From Colletes latitarsis (taxonomy: Eukaryota; Arthropoda; Insecta; Hymenoptera; Colletidae): a DNA stretch of 64,000 bases. Below the pieces are notes generated by a model, which searched no databases, had not been told where the DNA came from, and saw only the letters and a list, made by a program, of their open reading frames with translations. Within the stretch, counting starts at the first letter, position 1. Every line of letters begins with the position of its first letter. Below are positions 22,323-34,169 of this stretch, one piece after another. Location: NCBI RefSeq assembly GCF_051014445.1, contig NW_027488367.1:24537501-24601500 (forward strand). The letters run 5' to 3'. The position numbers and the translations under genes were made by a program.

Positions 22323-24658
22323 ACGCATGTTAGGTCTAGGTTAGGCCTGGGATTTTCACTCATCAGACTCATACTTTCGCATTCTTCACATACTTGTTGA
22401 ACGGATCCTGGGTTTTTTCTGGTTTGGATCACGAAGTAATGAGGGTCCACACTGAAACAGTCAATTAAACCTGGTTTCGATCAATATTTTAGAGAAGAAT
22501 TCTTGTTAGGTCTAGGTTAGGTCTGGGATTTGCTCTCATCAGGCTCGTTCTTTCGCATATTTCTCATACTTGATGGCTAGATCCTGGGCCTTTTCTGGAT
22601 TGCATCACGTAGTAATGAAGTACAACACTGAAACAGTCAATTAAACCTGGTTTCCATCAATATCTTAGAGGACAACGCAAGTTAGGTCTGGGATTGGTCT
22701 GGGATTTGCCCTCATCAGGCTCATACTTTCGCGTTTTTCACATACTTGTTGAACAGATCCTGGGTTTTTTCTGGTTTGGATCACGTAGTAGTGTGGTACC
22801 ACACTGAAACAGTCCATTAAACCTGGTTTGGATCAATATTTTAGAGGATAACGCATGTTAGGTCTAGGTTAGGTCTGGAATTTTCGCTCATGAGACTCAT
22901 ACTTTCGCATTCTTCACATACTTGTTGAACGGATCCTGGGTTTTTTCTGGTTTGGATCACGTAGTAATGTGGTACCACACTGAAACATTCAATTAAACCT
23001 GGTCTTGATAAATATTTTAGAGGATAACGCATGTTAGGTCTGGGTTACGTCTAGGATTTGCCCTCATCAGGCTCATACTTTCGCATATTTCTCATACTTC
23101 ATGGCTAGATCCTGGGCTGTTTCTGCATTGTATCACGTAGTAATGTGGTACCACGCTGAAACTGTCAATTAAACCTGGTTTCGATCAATATTTTAGAGGA
23201 TAACGCAAGTTAGGTCTGGGATAGGTCTAGGATTTGCCCTCATCAGGCTCTTACTATCGCATATTTCTCATACTTCATGGCTAGATCCTGGGCTATTTCT
23301 GGATTGGATCACGTAGTAAAGTGGTACCACTCTGAAACATTCAATGAAACCTGTTCTGGATAAATATTTTAGAGGATAACGCATCTTAGGTCTGGGTTAG
23401 GTCTAAGATTTGCCCTCATCAGGCTCATACTTTCGCACACTTCACATACTCGTTGAACAGATCCTGGGTTATTTTCTGGTTTGGATCACGTAGTAATGTG
23501 GTACCACACTGAAACAGTCGATTAAACCAGGTTTCGATCAATATGTTTGAGGATAACGCATGTTAGGTCTAGGGTAGGCCTAGGATTTTCACTCATCAGC
23601 CTCATACTTTCGCATTCTTCACATACTTGTTGAACGGATCCTGGGTTTTTTCTGGTTTGGATCACGTAGTAGTGTGGTACCACACTGAAACAGTCCATTA
23701 AACCTGGTTTGGATCAATATTTTAGAGGATAACGCATGTGAGGTCTAGGTTAGGTCTGGGATTTTCACTCTTCAGACTCATACTTTCGAATTCTTCACAT
23801 ACTTGTTGAACGGATCCTGGGTTTTTTCTGGTTTGGATCACGTAGTAATGTGGTACCACACTGAAACAGTCGATTAAACCTGGTTTTGATCAATATTTTA
23901 GAGGATAACGCATAGTTAGGTTTGGGATAGGTCTGGGATTTGACCTCATCAGACTCATACTTTCGCACACTTCACATACTCGTTGAACAGATCCTGGGTT
24001 ACTTTCTGGTTTGGATCACATAGTAATGTGGTACCACACTGAAACAGTCGATTAAACCAGGTTTCGATCAATATTTTAGAGGATAACGCATGTTAGGTTT
24101 GGGTTAGGTCTAGGATTTGCCCTCAGCAGGCTCATACTTTCGAATTCTTCACATACTTGTTGAACGGATCCTGGGTTTTTTCTGGTTTGGATCACGTAGT
24201 AATGTGGTACCACACTGAAACAGTCCATTAAACCTGGTTTGGATGAATATTTTAGAAGATAACGCATGTAAGGTCTAGGTTAGCCCTGGGATTTTCACTC
24301 ATCAGACTCATACTTTCGCATTCTTCTCATACTTGTTGAACTGATCCTGGGTTTCTTCTGGTTTGGATCACGTAGTAATGTGTCACCACACTGAAACAGT
24401 CCATCAAACCTGGTTTCGCTCAATATTTTAGAGAATAATTCATGTTAGGTCTAGGTTAGGTCTGGGATTTGCTCTCATCAGGCTCGTTCTTTCGCATATC
24501 TCTCATACTTCATGGCTAGATCCTGTGCTCTTTCTGGATTGTATCACGTAGTAATGTGGTACCACGCTGAAACAGTCAATTAAACCTGGTTTCGATCAAT
24601 ATTTTAGAGGATAACGCAAGTTAGGTCTGGCATAGGTCTGGGATTCACCCTCATCAGG
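22323..24658. repeat. Triplicated block, partners 31,309-33,289 and 42,226-43,813
   Basis: The first partner is offset 8,985 and the second 19,903. Shared markers are CGAAGTAATGAGGGTCC, AGAAGAATTCTTG, GGGCCTTTTCTGG, TTTTCGCTCATGAGAC, TTTCTGCATTGTATC, ACCTGTTCTGGATAAATATT and AACGCATCTTAGG. In the 31-33 kb copy the offset falls to 8,631 after about 32,390, a loss of 354 bp (two monomers). A portion (23,120-23,605) also recurs at 30,521-31,006. The end joins the 880-bp cassette. Confidence 0.88.
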
Positions 24659-25538
24659 CTCATACTTTCGTGTTTTTCATATACTTGTTGAACAGATCCT
24701 GGGTTTTTTCTGGTTTGGATCCCGTAGTAGTGTGGTACCACACTGAAACAGTCCATCAAACCTGGTTTCGCTCAATATTTTAGAGGATAACGCATCTTAG
24801 GTCAAGGTTAGGTCTAAGATTTGCCCTCATCAGGCTCACAGTTTCGAGTTTTTCACATACCTGTTAAACAGATCCTGGGTTTTTTCTGGTTTGGATCACG
24901 AAGTAGTGTGGTACCACACTGAAACAGTCCATTAAACCTGGTTTCGCTCAATATTTTAGAGGATAACGCATGTTAGGTCTAGGTTAGGTCTGGGATTTGC
25001 TCTCATGAGGCTCATTCTTTCGCATATTTCTCATACTTGATGGCTAGATCATGGGCTTTCTCTGGATTGCATCACGTAGTAATGTAGTACCACACTGAAA
25101 CAGTCAATGAAACCTGGTTTCCATCAATATTTTTGAAGCCATCGCAAGTTAGGTCTAGGTAAGGCCTGAGATTTTCACTGATCAGACTCATAATTTCGCC
25201 TTCTTCACATACTTGTTGAACAGATCCTGGGTTTTTTCTGGTTTGGAACACGTAGTAATGTGGTACCACACTGAAACGTTCAATTAAACCTGGTCTTGAT
25301 AAATATTTTAGAGGATAACGCATGTAAGGTCTAGGTTAGCCGTGGGATTTTCACTGATCAGACTCATACTTTCGCATATTTCTCATACTTCATGGCTAGA
25401 TCCTGGGCTATTTCTGGATTGGATCACGTAGTAAAGTGGTACCACACTGAAACATTCAATGAAACCTGGTCTGGATAAATATTTTAGAGGATAACGCATG
25501 TTAGGTTTGGGTTAGGTCTAGGATTTGCCCTCAGCAGG
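24659..25538. repeat. 880-bp five-monomer cassette, copy 3 of 4
   Basis: Offset 23,074 from copy 1 and 8,631 from copy 4. It carries the TTTTTGAAGCCATCG and TTTCGCCTTCTTC markers. A private A replaces G in GTTGAACAGATCC near 25,214. The left flank matches that of copy 2 (about 4,300-4,580), while the right flank matches that of copy 1 (2,465-3,620). Confidence 0.92.
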
Positions 25539-27620
25539 CTCATACTTTCGCATATTTCTCATACTTCATGGCTAGATCCTGGGCTGTTTCTGGTTTGTAT
25601 CACGTAGTAATGTGGTACCACGCTGAAACAGTCAATTAAACCAGGTTTCGATCAATATTTTTGAGGATAACGCATGTTAGGTCTAGGTTAGGCCTGGGAT
25701 TTTCACTCATCAGCCTCATACTTTCGCATTCTTCACATACTTGTTGAACGGATCCTGGGTTTTTTCTGGTTTGGATCACGTAGTAATGTGGTACCACACT
25801 GAAACAGTCGATTAAACCTGGTTTTGATCAATATTTTAGAGGATAACGCATAGTCAGGTTTGGGATAGGTCTGGGATTTGCCCTCATCAGACTCATACTT
25901 TCGCACACTTCACATACTCGTTGAACAGATCCTGGGTTATTTTCTGGTTTGTATCACATAGTAATGTGGTACCACACTGAAACAGTCGATTAAACATGGT
26001 TTCGATCAATATTTTAGAGAATAATTCATGTTAGGTCTAGGTTAGGTCAGGGATTTGCTCTCATCAGGCTCGTTCTTTCGCATATTTCTCATACTTGATG
26101 GCTAGATCCTGGGCTTTTTCTGGATTGCATCACGTAGTAATGAAGTACAACACTGAAACAGTCAATTAAACCTGGTTTCCATCAATATCTTAGAGGACAA
26201 CGTAAGTTAGGTCTGGGATAGGTCTGGGATTTGCCCTCATCTGGCTCATACTTTCGTGTTTTTCACATACTTGTTGAATGATCCTGGGTTTTCTCTGGTT
26301 TGGATCACGTAGTAGTGTGGTACCACACTGAAACAGTCCATTAAACCTGGTTTGGATCAATATTTTAGAGGATAACGCATGTTAGGTCTAGGTTAGGTCT
26401 GGAATTTTCACTCTTCAGACACATACTTTCGCATTCTTCACATACTTGTTGAACGGATCCTGGGTTTTTTCTGGTTTGGATCGCGTAGTAATGTGGTACC
26501 ACACTGAAACAGTCGATTAAACCTGGTTTTGATCAATATTTTAGAGGATAACGCATAGTTAGGTTTGGGATAGGTCTGGGATTTGACCTCATCAGACTCA
26601 TACTTTCGCACACTTCACATACTCGTTGAACAGATCCTGGGTTATTTTCTTGTTTGGATCACATAGTAATGTGGTACCACACTGAAACAGTCGATTAAAC
26701 CTGGTTTCGATCAATATTTTAGAGAATAATTCATGTTAGGTCTAGGTTAGGTCTGGGATTTGCTCTCATCAGGCTCATTCTTTCGCATATTTCTCATACT
26801 TGATGGCTAGATCCTGGGCTGTTCCTGGATTGTATGACGTAGTAATGCGGTACCACGCTGAAACAGCGAATTAAACCTGGTTTCGATCAATATTTTAGAG
26901 GATAACGCAAGTTAGGTCTAGGTTAGGCCTGGGATTTGCCCTCATCAGGGTCATACTTTCGCAGTTTTAACATACATGTTGACCTGCTCGAGGGTTTTTT
27001 CTGCTTTGGATCACGTAGTAAAGTGGTACCACACTGAAACATTCAATTAAACCTGGTCTTGATAAATATTTTAGAAGATAACACATGTTAGGTATGGGTT
27101 AGGTCTAGGATTTGCCCTCATCAGGTTCATACTTTCGCATATTTCTCATACTTCATGGCTAGATCCTGGGCTGTTTCTGGATTGTATCACGTAGTAATGT
27201 GGTACCACGCTGAAACAGTCAATCAAACCTGGTTTGGATCAATATATTAGAGGATAACGCATGTTAGGTCTAGGTTAGCCCTGGGATTTTCACTCATCAG
27301 ACTCATACTTTCGCATTCTTGCCATACTTGTTGAACTGATCCTGGGTTTTTTCTGGTTTGGATCACGTAGTAATGTGGTACCACACTGTAACAGTCGATT
27401 AAACCTGGTTTCGATCAATATTTAAGAGGATAACGCAAGTTAACTCTGGGATTGGTCTGGGATTTGACCTCATCAGACTCATACTTTCGCAAACTTCACA
27501 TACTCGTTGAACAGATCCTGGGTTACTTTCTGGTTTGAATCACATAGTAATGTGGTACCACACTGAAACAGTCGATTAAACCAGGTTTCTATCAATATTT
27601 TTGAGGATAACGCATGTTAG
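25539..27620. repeat. Block shared with 2,465-3,620 and 34,170-36,605
   Basis: The left part matches 2,465-3,620 (offset 23,074). The whole stretch matches the 34-36.6 kb region, at offset 8,631 up to about 25,870 and 8,983 from about 26,000, so the partner gained 352 bp (two monomers). Markers in both are GGGTTATTTTCTTGTTTGG, GGGCTGTTCCTGG, ATGCGGTACCACG, GACCTGCTCGAGGG (XhoI site), ATAACACATGTTAGGTATGG, CATTCTTGCCATAC, CACTGTAACAG or CACTGCAACAG, and CGCAAACTTC. Confidence 0.9.
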
Positions 27621-28996
27621 GTCTAGGTTAGGCCTGGGATTTTCACTCATCAGACTCATACTTTCGCATTCTTCACATACTTGTAGAACGGATCCTGGGT
27701 TTTTTCTGGTTTGGATCACGTAGTAATGTGGGACCACACTGAAACAGTCAATTAAACCTGGTCTTGAAAAATATTTTAGAGGATAACGCATGTTAGGTCT
27801 GGATCAGGTCTAGAATTTGTCCTCATCATGCTCATACTTTCGCCTTCTTCACATACTTGTTGAACGGATCCTGGGTTTTTTCTGGTTTGGAACACGTAGT
27901 AATGTGGTACCACACTGAAACATTCAATTAAACCTGATCTTGATAAATATTTTAGAGAATAACGCATGTTAGGTCAAGGTTAGGTCTAAGATTTGCCCTT
28001 ATCAGGGTCACAGTTTCGCGTTTTTCACATACTTGTCGAACTGATGCTGGGTTTTTTGTGGTTTGGATCACGTAGTAATGTGGTACCACACTGAAACATT
28101 CAATTAAACCTGGTCTTGATAAATATTTTAGAGGATAACGCATGTTAGGTCTGGGATAGGTCTGGGATTAGCCCTCATCAGACTCATACTTTCGCACACT
28201 TCACATACTCGTTGACGATATCCTGGGTTTTTTTCTAGTTTGGATCACGCAGTAATGTGGTACCACACTGAAACAGTCGATTAAACCTGGTTTCGATCAA
28301 TATTTTTGAGGATAACGCATGTTAGGTCTGGGATAGGTCTGGGATTAGCCCTCATCAGACTCATACTTTCGCTTTCTTCACATACTTGTTGAACGGATCC
28401 TGGGCTTTTTCTGGATTGCATCACGTAGTAATGTAGTTCCACACTGAAACAGTCAATGAAAACTGGTTTCCATCAATATTTTAGAGGACAACGCAAGTTA
28501 GGTCTATGTAAGGCCTGAGATTTTCACTGATCAGACTCATACATTCGCATTCTTCACATACTTGTTGAACGGATCCTGGGTTTTTTCTGGTTTGGATGAC
28601 GTAGTAATGTGGTACCACACTGAAACATTCAATTAAACATGGTCTTGATAAATAATTTAGAGGCAAACGCATGTTAGGTCTGGGTTACGTCTAGGATTTG
28701 CCCTCATCAGGCTCATACTTTCGCATATTTCTCATACTTCATGGCTAGATCCTGGGCTGTTTCTGCATTGTATCACGTAGTAATGTGGTACCACGCTGAA
28801 ACAGTCAATTAAACCTGGTTTCGATCAATATTTTAGAGAATAATTCATGTTAGGTCTAGGTTAGGTCTGGGATTTGCTCTCATCAGGCACATTCTTTCGC
28901 ATATTTCTCATACTTGATGGCTAGATCCTGGGCTGTTTCTGGATTGTATGACGTAGTAATGTGGTACCACACTGAAACATTCAATTAAACATGGTC
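27621..28996. repeat. Mixed F, C, D, E monomers; 28,370-28,800 copied at 44,219-44,649
   Basis: Markers are CTTGTAGAACGG, GATGCTGGG (28,04x), GTTGACGATATCCTGGG with seven or more T and TTCTAGTTTGG (28,21x), and an F-like monomer with GTAGTTCCACACTG. The last matches 44,219-44,649 at an offset of 15,849, including GTTAGGTCTATGTAAGGCC and GAGGCAAACGCATG. The unusual GTTGACG monomer at 28,211 reappears as a patch at 38,424. Confidence 0.82.
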
Positions 28997-31308
28997 TTGA
29001 TAAATATTTTAGAGAATAATTCATGTTAGGTCTAGGTTAGGTCTGGGATTTGCTCTCATCAGGCACATTCTTTCGCATATTTCTCATACTTGATGGCTAG
29101 ATCCTGGGCTGTTTCTGGATTGTATGACGTAGTAATGTGGTACCACACTGAAACAGTCAATTAAACCTGGTTTCGATCAATATTTTAGAGGATAACGCAA
29201 GTTAGGTCTAGGTTAGGCCTGGGATTTGCACTCATCAGGGTCATACTTTCGCAGTTTTAACATACATGTTGACCTGATCGAGGGTTTTTTCTGCTTTGGA
29301 TCACGTAGTAAAGTGGTACCACACTGAAACATTCAATTAAACCTGGTCTTGATAAATATTTTAGAGGATAACGCATGTTAGGTCTAGGTTAGGTCTGGGA
29401 TTTGCTCTCATCAGGGTCATTCTTTCGCATATTTCTCATACTTGATGGCTATATCCTGGGCTTTTTCTGGACTGCATCACGTAGTAATGAAGTACAACAC
29501 TGAAATAGTCCATTAAACCTGGTTTCCATCAATATCTTAGAGGACAACGCAAGTTAGGTCTGGCATAGGACTGGGATTCGCCCTCATCAGGCTCATACTT
29601 TCGCGTTTTTCACATATTTGTTTGACAGATCCTGGGTTTTTTCTGGTTTGGATCACGTAGTAATGTGGTACCACACTAAAACAGTCAATTAAACCTGGTT
29701 TCGATCAATATTTTGGAGGATAACGCAAGTTAGGTCTGGGATAGGTCTGGGATTTGCTCTCATCAGGCTCATTCTTTCGCATATTTCTCATACTTGATGG
29801 CTAGATCCTGAGCTTTTTCTGGATTGGATCACGTAGTAATGAAGTACAACACTGAAACAGTCAATTAAACCTGGTTTCCATCAATATTTTAGAGGACAAC
29901 GCAAGTTAGGTCTGGGATAGGTCTGGGATTTGCCCTCATCAGGCTCATACTGTCGCGTTTTTCACATACTTGTTGAACAGATCCTGGGTTTTTTCTGGTT
30001 CGGATCCCGTAGTAGTGTGGTACCACACTGAAACAGTCCATTAAACCTGGTTTCGCTCAATATTTTAGAGGATAACGCATGTTAGGTCTAGGTCAGGCCT
30101 GGAATTATCACTCATCAGACTCATACTTTCGCATTCTTCACATACTTGTTGAACGGATCCTGGGTTATTTTCTGGTTTGGATCACATAGTAATGTGGTAC
30201 CACACTGAAATAGTCGATTAAACCAGGTTTCGATCAATATTTTAGAGGATAACGCAAGTTAGGTCTGGGATAGGTCCGGGATTTGCCCTCATCAGGCTCA
30301 TACTTTCGCGTTTTTCACATACTTGTTGAACAGATCCTGGGTTTTTTCTGGTTTGGGTCACGTAGTAGTGTGATACTACACTGAAACATTCAATTAAACC
30401 TGGTCTTGATAAACATTTTAGAGGATAACGCATGTTAGGTCTGGGTTAGGTCTAGGATTTGCCCTCATCAGGCTCATTCTTTCGCATATTTCTCATACTT
30501 GATGGCTAGATCCTGGGCTGTTTCTGCATTGTATCACGTAGTAATGTGGTACCACGCTGAAACTGTCAATTAAACCTGGTTTCGATCAATATTTTAGAGG
30601 ATAACGCAAGTTAGGTCTGGGATAGGTCTAGGATTTGCCCTCATCAGGCTCTTACTATCGCATATTTCTCATACTTCATGGCTAGATCCTGGGCTATTTC
30701 TGGATTGGATCACGTAGTAAAGTGGTACCACACTGAAACATTCAATGAAACCTGTTCTGGATAAATATTTTAGAGGATAACGCATCTTAGGTCTGGGTTA
30801 GGTCTAAGATTTGCCCTCATCAGGCTCATACTTTCGCACACTTCACATACTCGTTGAACAGATCCTGGGTTATTTTCCGGTTTGGATCACGTAGTAATGT
30901 GGTACCACACTGAAACAGTCGATTAAACCAGGTTTCGATCAATATGTTTGAGGATAACGCATGTTAGGTCTAGGGTAGGCCTAGGATTTTCACTCATCAG
31001 CCTCATACTTTCGAATTCTTCACATACTTGTTGAACGGATCCTGGGTTTTTTCTGGTTTGGATCACGTAGTAATGTGGTACCACACTGAAACAGTCGATT
31101 AAACCTGGTTTTGATCAATATTTTAGAGGATAACGCATGTTAGGTCTAGGTTAGGTCTGGGATTTGCTCTCATCAGGGTCATTCTTTCGCATATTTCTCA
31201 TACTTGATGGCTATATCCTGGGCTTTTTCTGGATTGCATCACGTAGTAATGTGGTACAACACTGAAACAGTCAATTAAACCTGGTTTCCATCAATATTTT
31301 AGAGGACA
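28997..31308. repeat. Mosaic of blocks from 19.7-20.8, 40.9-41.3 and 23.1-23.6 kb
   Basis: The stretch 28,997-30,110 matches 19,660-20,770 (offset 9,337). From 29,710 to 30,515 it also matches 40,452-41,257 (offset 10,742), including an E-like monomer with ACTGAAATAGTCG that the 20-kb copy lacks. From 30,521 to 31,006 it matches 23,120-23,605 (offset 7,401). The S1 monomer near 30,29x is the left edge of the S1-S2 series, but S2 is replaced by a C-like TTTCTGCATTG monomer. Confidence 0.85.
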
Positions 31309-33289
31309 ACGCATGTTAGGTCTAGGTTAGGCCTGGGATTTTCACTCATCAGACTCATACTTTCGCATTCTTCACATACTTGTTGAACGGATCCTGGGTT
31401 TTTCTGGTTTGGATCACGAAGTAATGAGGGTCCACACTGAAACAGTCAATTAAACCTGGTTTCGATCAATATTTTAGAGAAGAATTCTTGTTAGGTCTAG
31501 GTTAGGTCTGGGATTTGCTCTCATCAGGCTCGTTCTTTCGCATATTTCTCATACTTGATGGCTAGATCCTGGGCCTTTTCTGGATTGCATCACGTAGTAA
31601 TGAAGTACAACACTGAAACAGTCAATTAAACCTGGTTTCCATCAATATCTTAGAGGACAACGCAAGTTAGGTCTGGGATTGGTCTGGGATTTGCCCTCAT
31701 CAGGCTCATACTTTCGCGTTTTTCACATACTTGTTGAACAGATCCTGGGTTTTTTCTGGTTTGGATCACGTAGTAGTGTGGTACCACACTGAAACAGTCC
31801 ATTAAACCTGGTTTGGATCAATATTTTAGAGGATAACGCATGTTAGGTCTAGGTTAGGTCTGGAATTTTCGCTCATGAGACTCATACTTTCGCATTCTTC
31901 ACATACTTGTTGAACGGATCCTGGGTTTTTTCTGGTTTGGATCACGTAGTAATGTGGTACCACACTGAAACATTCAATTAAACCTGGTCTTGATAAATAT
32001 TTTAGAGGATAACGCATGTTAGGTCTGGGTTACGTCTAGGATTTGCCCTCATCAGGCTCATACTTTCGCATATTTCTCATACTTCATGGCTAGATCCTGG
32101 GCTGTTTCTGCATTGTATCACGTAGTAATGTGGTACCACGCTGAAACTGTCAATTAAACCTGGTTTCGATCAATATTTTAGAGGATAACGCAAGTTAGGT
32201 CTGGGATAGGTCTAGGATTTGCCCTCATCAGGCTCTTACTATCGCATATTTCTCATACTTCATGGCTAGATCCTGGGCTATTTCTGGATTGGATCACGTA
32301 GTAAAGTGGTACCACACTGAAACATTCAATGAAACCTGTTCTGGATAAATATTTTAGAGGATAACGCATCTTAGGTCTGGGTTAGGTCTGGGATTTGACC
32401 TCATCAGACTCATACTTTCGCACACTTCACATACTCGTTGAACAGATCCTGGGTTACTGTCTGGTTTGGATCACATAGTAATGTGGTACCACACTGAAAC
32501 AGTCGATTAAACCAGGTTTCGATCAATATTATTGAGGATAACGCATGTTAGGTCTAGGTTAGGCCTGGGATTTTCACTCATCAGACTCATAGTTTCGCAT
32601 TCTTCACATACTTGTAGAACGGATCCTGGGTTTTTTCTGGTTTGGATCACGTAGTAATGTGGGGCCACACTGAAACAGTCAATTAAACCTGGTCTTGACA
32701 AATATTTTAGAGGATAACGCATGTTAGGTTTGGGTTAGGTCTAGGATTTGCCCTCAGCAGGCTCATACTTTCGAATTCTTCACATACTTGTTGAACGGAT
32801 CCTGGGTTTTTTCTGGTTTGGATCACGTAGTAATGTGGTACCACACTGAAACAGTCCATTAAACCTGGTTTGGATGAATATTTTAGAGGATAACGCATGT
32901 AAGGTCTAGGTTAGCCCTGGGATTTTCACTCATCAGACTCATACTATCGCATTCTTCTCATACTTGTTGAACTGATCCTGGGTTTCTTCTGGTTTGGATC
33001 ACGTAGTAATGTGTCACCACACTGAAACAGTCCATCAAACCTGGTTTCGCTCAATATTTTAGAGAATAATTCATGTTAGGTCTAGGTTAGGTCTGGGATT
33101 TGCTCTCATCAGGCTCGTTCTTTCGCATATCTCTCATACTTCATGGCTAGATCCTGGGCTCTTTCTGGATTGTATCACGTAGTAATGTGGTACCACGCTG
33201 AAACAGTCAATTAAACCTGGTTTCGATCAATATTTTAGAGGATAACGCAAGTTAGGTCTGGCATAGGTCTGGGATTCACCCTCATCAGG
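31309..33289. repeat. Second copy of 22,323-24,658, two monomers shorter
   Basis: The offset is 8,986 at the left edge, 8,985 after a one-base loss in the T tract near 31,401 (GGGTTTTTCTGG), and 8,631 after the loss of two monomers near 32,390-32,500. At the deletion point, monomers resembling 27,48x-27,78x (E with GGGTTACTGTCTGG, F with CTTGTAGAACGG and GTGGGGCC) are found, so the junction is a substitution rather than a clean loss. Confidence 0.85.
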
Positions 33290-34169
33290 CTCATACTTTC
33301 GTGTTTTTCATATACTTGTTGAACAGATCCTGGGTTTTTTCTGGTTTGGATCCCGTAGTAGTGTGGTACCACACTGAAACAGTCCATCAAACCTGGTTTC
33401 GCTCAATATTTTAGAGGATAACGCATCTTAGGTCGAGGTTAGGTCTAAGATTTGCCCTCATCAGGCTCACAGTTTCGAGTTTTTCACATACCTGTTAAAC
33501 AGATCCTGGGTTTTTTCTGGTTTGGATCACGAAGTAGTGTGGTACCACACTGAAACAGTCCATTAAACCTGGTTTCGCTCAATATTTTAGAGGATAACGC
33601 ATGTTAGGTCTAGGTTAGGTCTGGGATTTGCTCTCATGAGGCTCATTCTTTCGCATATTTCTCATACTTGATGGCTAGATCATGGGCTTTCTCTGGATTG
33701 CATCACGTAGTAATGTAGTACCACACTGAAACAGTCAATGAAACCTGGTTTCCATCAATATTTTTGAAGCCATCGCAAGTTAGGTCTAGGTAAGGCCTGA
33801 GATTTTCACTGATCAGACTCATAATTTCGCCTTCTTCACATACTTGTTGAACGGATCCTGGGTTTTTTCTGGTTTGGAACACGTAGTAATGTGGTACCAC
33901 ACTGAAACGTTCAATTAAACCTGGTCTTGATAAATATTTTAGAGGATAACGCATGTAAGGTCTAGGTTAGCCGTGGGATTTTCACTGATCAGACTCATAC
34001 TTTCGCATATTTCTCATACTTCATGGCTAGATCCTGGGCTATTTCTGGATTGGATCACGTAGTAAAGTGGTACCACACTGAAACATTCAATGAAACCTGG
34101 TCTGGATAAATATTTTAGAGGATAACGCATGTTAGGTTTGGGTTAGGTCTAGGATTTGCCCTCAGCAGG
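33290..34169. repeat. 880-bp five-monomer cassette, copy 4 of 4
   Basis: Offset 8,631 from copy 3. It carries all cassette markers and a private G in GGTCGAGGTTAGG near 33,434. Left flank (33,055-33,289) and right flank (34,170-34,490) both match those of copy 3, so these two copies descend from duplication of a unit much longer than the cassette. Confidence 0.92.

Noticed and set aside
27576..28143. Three consecutive minus-strand open frames of 63-71 residues, and dozens like them through the window
   Set aside because: One minus-strand frame of the monomer happens to have no stop over about 190 bp, so each tandem copy yields a similar short open frame, each overlapping the next by 16 bp. 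The 176-bp period is 2 modulo 3, so the frame is lost in the next monomer. There is no coding context, and length and sequence follow the DNA repeat, not a protein family.
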